A stretch of 64,000 nucleotides of DNA. Source: an uncultured Eubacteriales bacterium (GTDB lineage: Bacteria; Bacillota; Clostridia; Oscillospirales; Oscillospiraceae). Positions within the stretch are counted from its first letter, which is position 1, and each line of letters begins with the position of its first letter. A program made the position numbers and the translations under genes. This document shows, piece after piece, positions 33,124 through 42,342 of this stretch. Under the pieces are notes generated by a model. It did not search any database. It saw nothing but the letters and a program-made list of their open reading frames with translations, and was not told the origin of the DNA. Location: assembly GCA_959602365.1 (NCBI GenBank), contig CAUGSS010000008.1, forward strand, positions 33,545 to 97,544, in the 5' to 3' direction.

Positions 33124-34449
33124 ATGATCGTCTATTTGGACCGCAGCGAGGTGGCCGACCTGGAGTGCATCCCGCCCCAGGTGCTGCGCTGGCTGGTGCG
33201 CCGGGCGGAGATGGCCCAGAGCCGGTATGACAAGCTGTGGCGCTACTATCTGGGGCGGCACGATATCCTCCGGGGGAAGCCGGAGGGAGAGGTGCGGGTG
33301 GCGGTGAACTACGCCAAGTATGTGGTGGACATCGCCTTGCACTACTATCTGGGCCAGCCGGTGAAATATGACCCCAATCAAGTTGACGCCTTGGGACGGC
33401 CGGTGGAGCTGGAGCCGCTGCTGAGCTGTTACGAGCGGCAGCATATTGCCGAGACCGATCTGGCCATCGGCCGGACCATGGGGGTGATGGGGGAATGCCT
33501 GGAGCTGTGCTATGCCGGCCCGGGGCCCAACCCCGCCCCGCGCAGCGCCCGGGTGGATCCCCGCAACGGCATTTTGGTCTGCGACACCTCGGTGGAGCAC
33601 GCCAAGCTCTTTGCCCTGGTCTGGGAGCGCCGGGAGAAGGTCACCGGGGAGCAGTACTACTTTGTCACGGTCTACACGGACCGCACCGCCCGGGATTTTG
33701 TCTGCGGCGGCCTGGATGGGGAGTCCTTCCGGCCGGTGGGGGAGGTGCGCTGCCACTGGTTTGGCGACGTGCCGGTGATCGCCTATACCAACAACGACGA
33801 GAGACAGGGGGATTTCGAGCAGATTCTCTCCCTGATCGACGCTTACGACGGGTTGATGTCCAGCCGGCTCACCGACAAGAAAAAGTTTGTGGACGCGCTG
33901 TTGGTGTTCTTCGGCATGACCCTGGCCGAGGGGGATGAGGCGAAGCTGGAGCGGGAGAAGTTCATTGACGGCGCCCCGCTGGACGCCCGGGCGGAGTACA
34001 TCCAGAAGACCTTTAACGAGTCGGAGGTCCAGGTCCTGGCGGATGCCCTGGTGCGGGAGATGCACAAGATGACGTTTTCTGTGGATATGTCCGACGAGCA
34101 GTTCGCCGGCACCGCCTCGGGCCAGGCCCTGAAGCTCAAGCTGCTCACCATGGATCTGTTGGCCCGGAGCAAGATGCGCCGCATGGAGCGGGGGCTGCGG
34201 GAGCGGATGGCCCTGTACAATCACTGGCTGACGGTGCGGGGGGCCATGGCCCCGGTGGATCCCGCCCAGGTGGACGTGGTGTTCACCCCGGACCTGCCCG
34301 TCAATGAGGGGGAGATCGTGGACTGGGTGTGCCGCCTCCAGGGAATTGTGGATGATCAGACCCTGCTCAGCCAGCTCTGGTTTATCCGGGATCCGGCAGA
34401 GGCGGTGGAGAACCTGCGCCGACAGCGCCGGGAGGCGGCCCAGGGGTGA
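33124..34449 (+). CDS. Phage portal protein (SPP1 gp6-like)
   Basis: 441 aa. ATG 33124 has AAAGGAGC upstream; an upstream in-frame ATG at 33052 would add 24 residues but has no site. The pattern VNYAKYVVDIALHYYLGQPV (about 61-80), DERQGDFEQILSLIDAYDGLMS and SVDMSDEQFAGTASGQALKLKL is typical of SPP1-family portals. It forms the dodecameric DNA entry ring. Position between TerL and scaffold is canonical. Confidence 0.94.
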   Translation: MIVYLDRSEVADLECIPPQVLRWLVRRAEMAQSRYDKLWRYYLGRHDILRGKPEGEVRVAVNYAKYVVDIALHYYLGQPVKYDPNQVDALGRPVELEPLLSCYERQHIAETDLAIGRTMGVMGECLELCYAGPGPNPAPRSARVDPRNGILVCDTSVEHAKLFALVWERREKVTGEQYYFVTVYTDRTARDFVCGGLDGESFRPVGEVRCHWFGDVPVIAYTNNDERQGDFEQILSLIDAYDGLMSSRLTDKKKFVDALLVFFGMTLAEGDEAKLEREKFIDGAPLDARAEYIQKTFNESEVQVLADALVREMHKMTFSVDMSDEQFAGTASGQALKLKLLTMDLLARSKMRRMERGLRERMALYNHWLTVRGAMAPVDPAQVDVVFTPDLPVNEGEIVDWVCRLQGIVDDQTLLSQLWFIRDPAEAVENLRRQRREAAQG

Positions 34450-34542
34450 GCCGCCCGGAGAATAGGATGGTCGATAACGCCGGGGGCCTGTCCGCGCCCG
34501 TGGGGCCCGGGGAATCCGGCGGGATAGAGAAAGGAGACGCAC

Positions 34543-35094
34543 ATGGAAGAGACGAGTTTGGAGCAGGGGCGGCTGGAACGCCCTGACTTCGATGCGCTGC
34601 TGCGGGACAACCGGGACTATCAGTCTGCCTTTGACCGGAAGGTGGACCGGGCCCTGCAGACCGCCCGGGCCGGCTGGGAGCGGGAGCGCTCCGCAGAGCT
34701 GGAACGGCAGCGGGAGGAGGCCCTGTCCGCCGCCCGGCAGTCGGCGGAGGAGGAGTACCGGACGCGGCTGGCGGAGCTGGACGCCCGGGCAGAGGAGCAG
34801 GCCCGCCGGGAACGGCAGGTGGACACCGCGGACCGGCTGACCCGGCTGGGCCTGTCCCCGGCCTTTGCCCCCTGGCTCACCGGGGATACCCCGGAGGAGA
34901 GCCGGGCCCGGGTGGAGGCCTTTGACCAGCTGTTCCGAGCGGCGGTCAGCGACACGGTGAGCGAGCGCATGGGGGGCTTTGCCCCGGCCGAACCCGTCCC
35001 GGCCCCGGCCTTTGACCGGGAGCGTTTGCGGGGGATGAGCCCCCGGGAGATCAACGCCCACTGGGCGGAGATCCAGGACACATTGAAAGGATGA
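34543..35094 (+). CDS. Phage scaffolding protein (DUF4355-like)
   Basis: 183 aa, highly charged, with a long Glu/Arg coiled coil at about 20-105 and a short C-terminal domain ending REINAHWAEIQDTLKG. Composition and place directly before the capsid gene mark a scaffold that guides procapsid assembly. AAAGGAG precedes ATG 34543. Confidence 0.88.
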   Translation: MEETSLEQGRLERPDFDALLRDNRDYQSAFDRKVDRALQTARAGWERERSAELERQREEALSAARQSAEEEYRTRLAELDARAEEQARRERQVDTADRLTRLGLSPAFAPWLTGDTPEESRARVEAFDQLFRAAVSDTVSERMGGFAPAEPVPAPAFDRERLRGMSPREINAHWAEIQDTLKG

Positions 35095-35103
35095 TGAAAA
35101 CAG

Positions 35104-35988
35104 ATGGCATTTTCCAACTTTATCCCTGAGGTCTGGTCCGCCAGGCTGCTGGAGCACCTGGACAAGGTCCACGTCTACGCGGCGCTGATGAACCGGGATT
35201 ATGAGGGGGATATCCGGGCCTACGGCGACACGGTGCACATCAACCAGATCGGCAGCATCACCATCAACGACTACACCGGCGACGACATCGAGGCCCCGGA
35301 GGAGCTGGACAGCACCATGATGGAGCTGAAGATCGACCAGGCCAAGTACTTCAACTTCCAGGTCAAGGACATCGACAACGCCCAGTCCCACCCCAAGCTG
35401 GTGGACGCGGCCATGCAGCGGGCCAGCTACGGCATCAACGACACCATCGACCGGTATCTGGCCTCCCTGCTGCTCGCTGGGGCGGACAGCGGCAGCGTGA
35501 TCACCGCCGGGGCGCTGACCAGCGAGAACGCCTACGACTATCTGGTGGATCTTGGGGTGGCCCTCAACGAGCACAACGTGCCCATGCTGGGCCGGTGGGT
35601 GGTCATTCCGCCCTGGTTCCACGGCCTGCTGCTGAAGGACCCCCGGTTTGTGGGCAACGGCACCGGTTACAACCAGGCCATCCTCCAGGGGGGCTGGGTC
35701 GGCGACGCGGCGGGCTTCCGCATCCACCTGAGCAACAATGTCCCCCAGTCCTCGGGCACCTATTCCGTCATCGCCGGCACCAACGCCGCCGGCTCCTTCG
35801 CCGAGCAGCTGGTGGAGCTGGAGGCCTACCGCCGGGAGGAGAACTTCTCCGACGCGGTGAAGGGGCTGCACGTCTACGGCGCCAAGGTGACCCAGCCGGA
35901 GGCCCTGGCGGTGCTCCAGTGCGCCAAGCCCGCCGCCTCCACCGGCGGTGACGCCTCCGGCGCCGGCGGCCAGACCACCGGCGGCTGA
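35104..35988 (+). CDS. Major capsid protein
   Basis: 294 aa. It starts MAFSNFIPEVWSARLLEHLDK, and GDTVHINQIGSITINDYT plus QAKYFNFQVKDIDNAQS are hallmarks of the HK97-fold / P22-coat-like capsid proteins seen in clostridial siphophages. The Gly/Ser/Thr-rich C-terminus (STGGDASGAGGQTTGG) is flexible. It starts 9 bp after the scaffold gene. No protease gene is visible, so maturation without cleavage is implied. Confidence 0.94.
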   Translation: MAFSNFIPEVWSARLLEHLDKVHVYAALMNRDYEGDIRAYGDTVHINQIGSITINDYTGDDIEAPEELDSTMMELKIDQAKYFNFQVKDIDNAQSHPKLVDAAMQRASYGINDTIDRYLASLLLAGADSGSVITAGALTSENAYDYLVDLGVALNEHNVPMLGRWVVIPPWFHGLLLKDPRFVGNGTGYNQAILQGGWVGDAAGFRIHLSNNVPQSSGTYSVIAGTNAAGSFAEQLVELEAYRREENFSDAVKGLHVYGAKVTQPEALAVLQCAKPAASTGGDASGAGGQTTGG

Positions 35989-35989
35989 T

Positions 35990-36349
35990 ATGACCCGGGC
36001 GGTGCTGGAAGAGGCCCTGCCCCGGCTGCGCCGGGCCCTGGGGCTGGAGGAGGGGGCGGATGAGGCCGTGCTGGAGGATGTGCTGGCGGCGTCGGAGGAA
36101 CAGATCCTCCGCTATCTGAACCGGCAGGAGCTGCCCCTCCATACCGGCTGTCTGGCGGTGGAGCTGGCCGCCCTCAAGTACCGGCGGAACCGGACGGGGG
36201 AGGGGGTGCAGGAGGAGAGCTATGCCGAGGGCCAGCTCTCCCAGAGCGTCCGCTACCTGTCCCCGGAGGAGTACGCCGCCGGGGAGCGGGAACTGCTCTC
36301 TGCCCTGGCCCCCCTGCGCCGGGTGGCCTGCAAGGGGGCGGCAGAATGA
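35990..36349 (+). CDS. Head-tail connector (DNA-packaging adaptor-like)
   Basis: 119 aa from ATG 35990, one base after the capsid stop, so translationally coupled. Helical, with ASEEQILRYLNRQELPLHTGCLAVELAALKYRRNR, the usual pattern of gp6/gp15-like adaptor proteins that dock under the portal. It overlaps the next gene by 4 bp (ATGA). Confidence 0.8.
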   Translation: MTRAVLEEALPRLRRALGLEEGADEAVLEDVLAASEEQILRYLNRQELPLHTGCLAVELAALKYRRNRTGEGVQEESYAEGQLSQSVRYLSPEEYAAGERELLSALAPLRRVACKGAAE

Positions 36350-36714
36350 AGCTGCGGGAGACCCCGGCCCCCTGGAGGCAGGGGTTTGCGCTCTACCGCC
36401 GCCGGACGGGGGCGGACAGCCTGGGCAATGAGACGGCCTGCTATCAGATGGACGCCCCTGACCTGACCGTCCCCGACGGGGAGGGGCTGGCCTTTCAGAG
36501 CCCCCGGAGCTGGAACAGCGGGGGCAGGGTGAGCGGCGGAGCTGCGCCTGAGATAAATGGAGAGGTACCGAGCGGAATTTTGGAGTGCTGTCTGCGCTCT
36601 GAACTGGAGATCGCCCCCTTTGACCGGCTGGAGACCGCGGGGGAGCTCTGGGAGGTGCGCAGCATCCAGCATTGGCCCAGCCACCGCAGGCTGGTGCTCC
36701 AGCGGGTGAGGTGA
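36346..36714 (+). CDS. Head-closure protein-like
   Basis: 122 aa, starting in the ATGA overlap. A small beta-rich protein (WRQGFALYRRRTGADSLGNET...; LETAGELWEVRSIQHWPSHRRLVLQRV), like gp16/stopper proteins of SPP1-type heads. Assignment rests mostly on size, beta pattern and position. Confidence 0.7.
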   Translation: MKLRETPAPWRQGFALYRRRTGADSLGNETACYQMDAPDLTVPDGEGLAFQSPRSWNSGGRVSGGAAPEINGEVPSGILECCLRSELEIAPFDRLETAGELWEVRSIQHWPSHRRLVLQRVR

Positions 36715-36721
36715 CGGAACG

Positions 36722-37111
36722 ATGAACGAGGCGGAACTGCTGCTCTGCGACGGACGGGAGGATGTGTACCGGGTGCTGGCCCAGGCGGCGGAGGCCCTGG
36801 GGTTTCGGCTGCGCTCCACCGCTCCCCGCGCCGCCCCGGAGGGAGACACGGTGATCTGGGGGGAGTGGTCCAACCGAAGCACCCACATCCCGGTGGTGGA
36901 CGAGGTGAGCTACCAGGTGCAGCTCTGGACCGGGGATCTGGACCGGCTGAGGGAGCTCTGCGCCGGGGTGAACCGGGCCATGCTGGGGCTGGGGCTCCGG
37001 CGGATCTACTCCTCGCCGGACGCCTTTGACGAGACGGGGACGGGCTGTTATACAAAGACCTTCCGGTTTGGCCGAAGGGTGGACAAGCGCACCATGCGGC
37101 TGATCGACTGA
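36722..37111 (+). CDS. Tail completion/terminator-like protein
   Basis: 129 aa with AGGTGA upstream of ATG 36722. It contains VVDEVSYQVQLWTGDLDRLRELCAGVNRAMLGLGLRR and FDETGTGCYTKTFRFGRRVD, the general pattern of tail terminators (gp17/gpU-like) that cap the tube and meet the head. Inferred from position before the tube gene. Confidence 0.72.
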   Translation: MNEAELLLCDGREDVYRVLAQAAEALGFRLRSTAPRAAPEGDTVIWGEWSNRSTHIPVVDEVSYQVQLWTGDLDRLRELCAGVNRAMLGLGLRRIYSSPDAFDETGTGCYTKTFRFGRRVDKRTMRLID

Positions 37112-37298
37112 ACGGCCGGGAGACAGGACGAACTGGCGCGGCGCCCTGGGGCGGGACGGCTTGCCCGCCCCAGGGGAGAGGGAGAAAACCGGCGTGTTTC
37201 CCCGCTTCCCCGCGGAGACGCCGCGCAACCCCCGCCCGGCGCAGGCCGGACGGCCCTGCCGGGCGCGGGGACGAGAACAGAAAGGATGATAGAGCAAT
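37112..37298. other. Spacer with GC-rich hairpins before the tail tube gene
   Basis: The stem CCCTGGGGCGGG/CCGCCCCAGGGG (about 37146-37179) and GCCCGGC/GCCGGGC (about 37237-37265) could slow polymerase or act as processing sites. No T tract and no gene. Confidence 0.45.
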
Positions 37299-37727
37299 AT
37301 GGCAACTCAGGGTTTTTCCACCATCGGACTGGATGTGAAGGTGGACGGGACCTCCCTCAACTATGTCACCGACATCGGCGACATCGGCGCCGCCCCTTCG
37401 GAGCTGGACGCCACCTGTATGAAGGACAGCATGAAAAAGACGGTGCCCGGCGTTCAGGACGCCGCCGCCTTTGAGGTCACGTTCCTCTTTGACAACTCCG
37501 CCCCGGACAGCGACTACCGGGTGCTCCGCGCCCTCCAGGACGCGGGGGAGACGGTGGAACTGGAGGTGAAGTTCCCCGACGGCACAGTCTTTGCCGCCAC
37601 CGGCTATGTCTCGGTGATGGTGAGCGGCGCGGCGGTGGACGAGCTGGTGAGCGCGAAGCTGACCTTCAACCTCCAGAGCGACTGGACGGTGACCAATCCC
37701 TCCGCCGCGTCTGGCCAGGGCGGCTGA
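37299..37727 (+). CDS. Major tail tube protein
   Basis: 142 aa from ATG 37299 with AAAGGATG upstream. Beta-rich and acidic: MATQGFSTIGLDVKVDG, SELDATCMKDSMKKTVPGVQD and AATGYVSVMVSGAAVDELVSAKLTF match the tube fold of long-tailed phages. No separate sheath gene is present, so the tail is non-contractile. Confidence 0.88.
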   Translation: MATQGFSTIGLDVKVDGTSLNYVTDIGDIGAAPSELDATCMKDSMKKTVPGVQDAAAFEVTFLFDNSAPDSDYRVLRALQDAGETVELEVKFPDGTVFAATGYVSVMVSGAAVDELVSAKLTFNLQSDWTVTNPSAASGQGG

Positions 37728-37810
37728 GCGCGGATCGGGCGAAGGGTGAAAGCGGCGGGACCGGGGCCCTTGGCCCCGGTCCCCGGATTGACAGAGAGGA
37801 GAGATGAGCG

Positions 37811-38191
37811 ATGAAGAGCTGTCTGCCCCTGCGGGTTGGGGGCGCCGAGTACCGGCTGCGGCTGACCATGGCGGGCCAGCGGGCGCTGCGGGAAAAGTGG
37901 GGGGAGGACATCCTGACCTTCCTGCTCGCCGCCGCTGCGGATGGCGCGCGGCTGTGTGACCTGCTCACCCAGGCCCTGAGCTGGCCGGGGAACGACAATG
38001 GGCTGTCCGACGGCCCCGCCCTCTACGACCTGTTGGTGGACGAGGGATGGCGGGGACAGGAGGCCTTTGCCAAGCTGGCCTTTGACCTGGGAGAGGCCTC
38101 CGGCCTGCTCACCGCCGGGCAGGTTCAGGAGCTGAAGGATGCGGTGGAACGGGCCTTCCGGCAGGCCTTTGAGGGGCTGAGCGCCCCGTGA
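37811..38191 (+). CDS. Tail assembly chaperone, first part (gpG-like)
   Basis: 126 aa, AGAGGAGA upstream. Small helical protein between tube and tape measure genes, the invariant place of tape-measure chaperones. It overlaps the next frame by 4 bp (GTGA). Confidence 0.78.
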   Translation: MKSCLPLRVGGAEYRLRLTMAGQRALREKWGEDILTFLLAAAADGARLCDLLTQALSWPGNDNGLSDGPALYDLLVDEGWRGQEAFAKLAFDLGEASGLLTAGQVQELKDAVERAFRQAFEGLSAP

Positions 38192-38511
38192 GGGAGGAGG
38201 AGCTGCTCCGCCAGGCCAGGCTCTACGGCGAACGGGTGCCGGAGGAGCTCACCTTTGGGGAGCTGGCCCAGGTGCTGGAGCTGGGGGCGGAGCGGGAGCG
38301 CAGGTTTTTGCAGGCCCTCTCCCTGGTGGCCTACCGCCATGCCGCCCTGACCGCCCGGGCCCTGGCGGGGCGGCCGCTGCCGCCGGTGGGAGAGGCCTTT
38401 CCCTTCTGGACCCAGGAGGAGCTGATGGAGGCCAAAGCGGAGAAGTGCCGCCAGGCGCTGGAGCGCCGCGCCGTCAGGCGGGAGCGAGAGGAGGAAGACA
38501 ATGGACAGTGA
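38188..38511 (+). CDS. Tail assembly chaperone, second part (gpGT-like)
   Basis: 107 aa from GTG 38188, within GTGA at the end of the previous gene. Very charged, ending ERRAVRREREEEDNGQ. In many phages this part is made by programmed frameshift; here I see stop/start coupling instead and no obvious slippery heptamer at the junction. It overlaps the tape measure gene by 11 bp. Confidence 0.72.
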   Translation: MREEELLRQARLYGERVPEELTFGELAQVLELGAERERRFLQALSLVAYRHAALTARALAGRPLPPVGEAFPFWTQEELMEAKAEKCRQALERRAVRREREEEDNGQ

Positions 38512-40000
38512 CAAGGCCATGGAGCGGGCGCAGCGGCGGCTGGCCGCCTTGAGCGACCAGCTCCAGGGGTTTGAGAGCCGGCTCACCTCGGTGAGCCGGA
38601 CCACCCGCCAGGCCACCCAGGCCGTCGGCGCCGCGGGCAAGGCGGCGCAGGCGGTGGCCACCCTGCTGGAATTTGACGAGATCAACCGGCTGAAGGAGAA
38701 GAGCGCCGGCTCCTCCGGCTCCGGCAGGAAGAGCGGCTCCGGTTCGGGCTCCGGCTCCGGCAAGGTCAAGACCGGACCCACGGAGACCTTCGATCTGGAT
38801 GTGCGGCTCACCCGGCCGGGCAGGGAGGCGGCGGAGGAGTTTGTCTCCCAGTTCCGGCTGGGGGTGAAAAAGGCGGATGACGGAGGAGAGGCGGCCGGCG
38901 GCAGCCTGGTGGAGCGGATTGGCCAGGGGATCTCCAATGCCCTGGGCAATGGGTCGAACTGGGTATCCTCCCACCTCTGGAAGCCCATCCAGTCGGGCTG
39001 GAGCGGGCTGGGCGGATTGTTTGTGACGGTGGGGGCGCGGCTGAGCAGCAGCGCCGGGGATCTCTGGTCCGACTTCCAGAGCGGCTGGAAGAGCGGCACC
39101 CGGAGCGTCAGCGTCGTCGATGTGCTGGCCAACGGGGCGTCCAGCCTGTGGCAGAATTTTTCTGCCCTGTGGGGGACCCGGGGCGTGAGCATTGTGGACG
39201 TGCTGGCCAATGGCGCGTCCCAGCTGTGGACCAATTTCTCGCTGTTGTGGGGCACCCGAAGCGTGGGGATTGTGAACACCCTGACCAACGGGGCCTCCAC
39301 CCTGTGGACCAACTTCTCGCTGCTGTGGGGCACCCGGGGGGTGGGGATCGTGAACACCCTGACCAACGGGGCCTCCGCCCTGTGGGCCAATTTCGCCGCG
39401 GTGTGGGGCACCCGGGGGGTGGGGATTGTGAACACGCTGACCAACGGGGCCTCCGCCCTGTGGGCCAATTTTGCCGCCGGCTGGGGCACCCGGGGCGTGG
39501 GAATTGTGAACACCCTGACCAGCGCGGCCTCCACCCTGTGGGCCAATTTCGCCGCCGGCTGGGGCACCCGCAGCGTGGGAATTGTCAATACCCTGGTCAA
39601 CTCCGCCGCCAGCCTGTGGCAGCAGTTCCGGTCGGGCTGGGCCGGGCGCACGCTGGGGCTCACGGTGACCTACAGCACCAATGTGGGCGCGGTCAAACGG
39701 GCGGTTTACAGGGCGCTGGGGCTGAGCGGCTGGCCCACCATCTCCTTTGCCGCCCGGGGCGGTGTGTTCCGCAGCGCCACGCTGACCATGCTGGGAGAGG
39801 CGGGGACTGAGGCGGTGGTGCCCCTGGAGAACAACACCGGCTGGATGGATGTGATGGCGGAAAAGCTGGGCGAGCGGATGGGAGGTGCCGGTACCATCAC
39901 CATTCCGGTCTATATCGGCGGGGAGAAGCTGGCGGAAGCGGTGGTGGAGGCGGTCAACGCCGAGACCCGCCGCACCGGCGTCAGCCCGCTGTATCTGTGA
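38501..40000 (+). CDS. Short tail tape measure protein with 26-aa repeats
   Basis: 499 aa from ATG 38501, small for a tape measure, implying a short tail. N-terminal helical part; a Gly-Ser linker (SAGSSGSGRKSGSGSGSGSG, about 68-87); residues 199-380 are seven tandem 26-aa repeats with conserved GTRxVxIVxxLxNxAxxLW and F three to four residues later; then GGVFRSATLTMLGEAGTEAVVPLEN, the classic C-terminal tape measure motif. Repeat number should set tail length. Confidence 0.9.
   Translation: MDSDKAMERAQRRLAALSDQLQGFESRLTSVSRTTRQATQAVGAAGKAAQAVATLLEFDEINRLKEKSAGSSGSGRKSGSGSGSGSGKVKTGPTETFDLDVRLTRPGREAAEEFVSQFRLGVKKADDGGEAAGGSLVERIGQGISNALGNGSNWVSSHLWKPIQSGWSGLGGLFVTVGARLSSSAGDLWSDFQSGWKSGTRSVSVVDVLANGASSLWQNFSALWGTRGVSIVDVLANGASQLWTNFSLLWGTRSVGIVNTLTNGASTLWTNFSLLWGTRGVGIVNTLTNGASALWANFAAVWGTRGVGIVNTLTNGASALWANFAAGWGTRGVGIVNTLTSAASTLWANFAAGWGTRSVGIVNTLVNSAASLWQQFRSGWAGRTLGLTVTYSTNVGAVKRAVYRALGLSGWPTISFAARGGVFRSATLTMLGEAGTEAVVPLENNTGWMDVMAEKLGERMGGAGTITIPVYIGGEKLAEAVVEAVNAETRRTGVSPLYL
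39095..39640 (+). repeat. Seven 78-bp tandem repeats inside the tape measure gene
   Basis: Each unit encodes GTR(G/S)VxIVxxLxNGAxxLWxxFxxxW. Units 3-6 are the most alike in DNA (for example GGGGTGGGGATTGTGAACAC and near copies), a sign of recent duplication; units 1 and 7 have diverged. Confidence 0.92.
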
Positions 40001-40013
40001 GAGAGGAGCGGCC

Positions 40014-40382
40014 ATGGATCGGAAGATTTTCTTTGGCGGGGTGGAGATGCCCGCCCCCAAGGTCAACGGCGGGCTGGTGGAGACCTATGAGGACGTGTGG
40101 AGCGCCAACACCGGCCGCAACAGCGCCGGCAGCATGGTGGGCACCCTGGTGGCCACCAAGGCAAAGCTGAAGTTCAGCTGGAACGCCCTGAGCTGGGAGG
40201 AGGCGGCCAGGATCAAAAGCGCCATCTACGGCAAGGGGTTCACCACCTGCACCTACCCAGGGGTGGACGGACAGACCCACACGGTGACCGGCTATTTCGG
40301 CACCCCCAGCTTCAGCCAGTACAGCTGGCAGGACGGGCTGCGCTGGGCCACCGCCATCGCCGTCAATTTCATTGAACAGTGA
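40014..40382 (+). CDS. Tail protein, unknown exact role (after tape measure)
   Basis: 122 aa from ATG 40014 with GAGAGGAGC upstream. Beta-rich: KIFFGGVEMPAPKVNGGLVETYEDVWSANTGRNSAGSMVG and DGLRWATAIAVNFIEQ. It matches a common short protein of clostridial siphophages found between tape measure and tail-tip genes; a distal tail or tail-hub role is inferred. Confidence 0.7.
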   Translation: MDRKIFFGGVEMPAPKVNGGLVETYEDVWSANTGRNSAGSMVGTLVATKAKLKFSWNALSWEEAARIKSAIYGKGFTTCTYPGVDGQTHTVTGYFGTPSFSQYSWQDGLRWATAIAVNFIEQ

Positions 40383-40391
40383 GGGGAAGCT

Positions 40392-42314
40392 ATGTATCAG
40401 ACTTCAGCTGATTTTGTCCAGCAGATGGACAGGCATCCGTTTCAGGTGCTGCTCACCGGGGCTCAGGGCTCGGCGGCGGTGGACACCCTGGAGTACAGCG
40501 CCGCCTGGTGCCCTTCCGCCTTTACCCTGGGCGCCACCGGCGGGGCCGGATTTACCGCCGCCCTCCACGGCCAGACCGTCCCCTTTCAGGCCGGGGAGCA
40601 GGTGTCGCTGACCGCCCGGCTGGAGTGGGGCGCCGGGGAAACGGAAAGTGAAGAGGTACCTCTCGGTATATTTGAGCTGACCCAGGTGGAGCGGGCGGCG
40701 GACACAGAGACGTGGTCGCTTGCCGGAGAGGACGCCATGAGCTGTGCCCTGGCGGAGGAGTTCTTCTGCGTTTCCGCGGAAGAACCGCCCGCCACTGGGG
40801 CGGCAGTTTTGGCGGAACTCTGTGCCCGGGCGGGGCTGGCGCTGGAGGGGGCCTCCCTGCTGCCCCAGGCGGCTGTGGAGCTGGAGTATGACGCCGCCGG
40901 CGGCAGCGGGCAGTCCATGCGGGAGCTGGTGGGGCAGATGGCGCTGCTGGCCGGGGCCAACGCCCGGATTGGCCGGGCGGGGGAGCTGAGATTGTGCCGG
41001 CTGACGGAGACGGAGGCCCGGGTGGGGCCCCAGCGCTACTATGAATCCGGCCTGACGGTAGAGGCGGAGGAGTTCACCTTTGGGGCCTTGGAGGTCACTG
41101 TGCCCGGCACGGAGGCCGGGGAGGCCGGGCTTCAGGAGAGTGAGCGGGCCTTTACCGCCCAGCTGGAGGGGGAGAGCCGGGGAATCAGCGTGACCTCCCC
41201 CTGGTTCGACCAGTCCGTGTTTGACGGAGTCTGGCAGGCCTGGCAGGGGGAGCACTGGCGCCCCGCCCAGGTGACCTTCCTGGGGGATCCCCGGCTGGAT
41301 CCGGGGGATGTGATCACGGTGACCGACCGGGCCGGAACCGACTACCGTGTGGTGGTGATGGGCCTGTCCCACAGCTTTGACGGGGGATGGCGCACCACGG
41401 TGAGCTGCTATGCCCCGGCCCAGCACGGTGAGACCCGGCCCCAGAGCGTCAGCCAGGCCATTACCGGGCTGAAAACCGACCTGGGCCGGTTCCGGCGGCT
41501 GTATGCCGACAACCTGTCCGCCGCACATGCCCAGTTCGAGCACCTGACCACGGAGGACATTGTGGGGGAGCACGGCACCATCAATCTGGCGGAGGGTACG
41601 TTCACGTTTGGCGATGCGCTGAGCTGGGACGGGGACCAGCTGGTGGTAAAGGGCGTGCTGGAATCGGAGCAGGGGAGCGTCGGCGGCTGGACCATCGACG
41701 GCGATACCCTTTGCTCCATGTCAAACGGCGGAAGATTCAAGGTGGAACTGAAGCCGGCACATGACGATGAATACCCCTGCATCCTATTTCAGGGGGCGGA
41801 TGGGACGGCGGCCAGAATCGAGCCCTATGTGCAGGAGAATTACGGTACGGTGCAGCGGCTGGACCTCAAGTGCGGGAATGGACAGCTGGGGATCAACTAT
41901 GACGGCTCTGTCTTTGTCAACGGAAAGAGCCTGCTGGATCTGACCTACCCGGTGGGGTCCATCTACATGTCGGTGAATGCCACCAGCCCGCAGACTCTGT
42001 TTGGCGGCACTTGGACGCGGCTGGTGGACCGGATGCTGATTGGCGCAGGCAGTTATTACAAAGTCGGCGATACCGGCGGCGAAACCACGCACAGACTGAC
42101 CGCCAATGAAATGCCTACCCACACACATGGTATGGGTATCAAAACCTGTGGAGAGGAAGCATCTGGATTTGGCCTGCGCAATGATGCAAATGGATTTACC
42201 GGTCGTGTCTATGTTACAGGTGGGACAGCCGTGACACATGCTGCTGGTGGAAACGCCGCCCACAATAATATGCCGCCCTACCGGGCCGTCTACATGTGGC
42301 AGCGGACGGCCTGA
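40392..42314 (+). CDS. Tail-tip / receptor-binding protein with collar-like C-terminus
   Basis: 640 aa. The N-terminal 380 residues resemble a gp27/Tal-like hub (domain with WSLAGEDAMSCALAEEF and PRLDPGDVITVTD, YRVVVMGLSHSFDGGW). A linker with DNLSAAHAQFEHLTTEDIV follows. The end is a phage tail-collar-like receptor-binding domain: YPVGSIYMSVNATSPQTLFGG, NEMPTHTHGMG and NNMPPYRAVYMWQRT. DNA for the last 90 codons is visibly AT-richer, as if that tip module was exchanged. Confidence 0.88.
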   Translation: MYQTSADFVQQMDRHPFQVLLTGAQGSAAVDTLEYSAAWCPSAFTLGATGGAGFTAALHGQTVPFQAGEQVSLTARLEWGAGETESEEVPLGIFELTQVERAADTETWSLAGEDAMSCALAEEFFCVSAEEPPATGAAVLAELCARAGLALEGASLLPQAAVELEYDAAGGSGQSMRELVGQMALLAGANARIGRAGELRLCRLTETEARVGPQRYYESGLTVEAEEFTFGALEVTVPGTEAGEAGLQESERAFTAQLEGESRGISVTSPWFDQSVFDGVWQAWQGEHWRPAQVTFLGDPRLDPGDVITVTDRAGTDYRVVVMGLSHSFDGGWRTTVSCYAPAQHGETRPQSVSQAITGLKTDLGRFRRLYADNLSAAHAQFEHLTTEDIVGEHGTINLAEGTFTFGDALSWDGDQLVVKGVLESEQGSVGGWTIDGDTLCSMSNGGRFKVELKPAHDDEYPCILFQGADGTAARIEPYVQENYGTVQRLDLKCGNGQLGINYDGSVFVNGKSLLDLTYPVGSIYMSVNATSPQTLFGGTWTRLVDRMLIGAGSYYKVGDTGGETTHRLTANEMPTHTHGMGIKTCGEEASGFGLRNDANGFTGRVYVTGGTAVTHAAGGNAAHNNMPPYRAVYMWQRTA

Positions 42315-42342
42315 AGGCAGAGCGGAGAGAGGAGAAGTGACC

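Noticed and set aside
37811..38511. Programmed frameshift between tail chaperone frames
   Set aside because: The second frame has its own GTG in a GTGA overlap and I saw no slippery heptamer at the junction.
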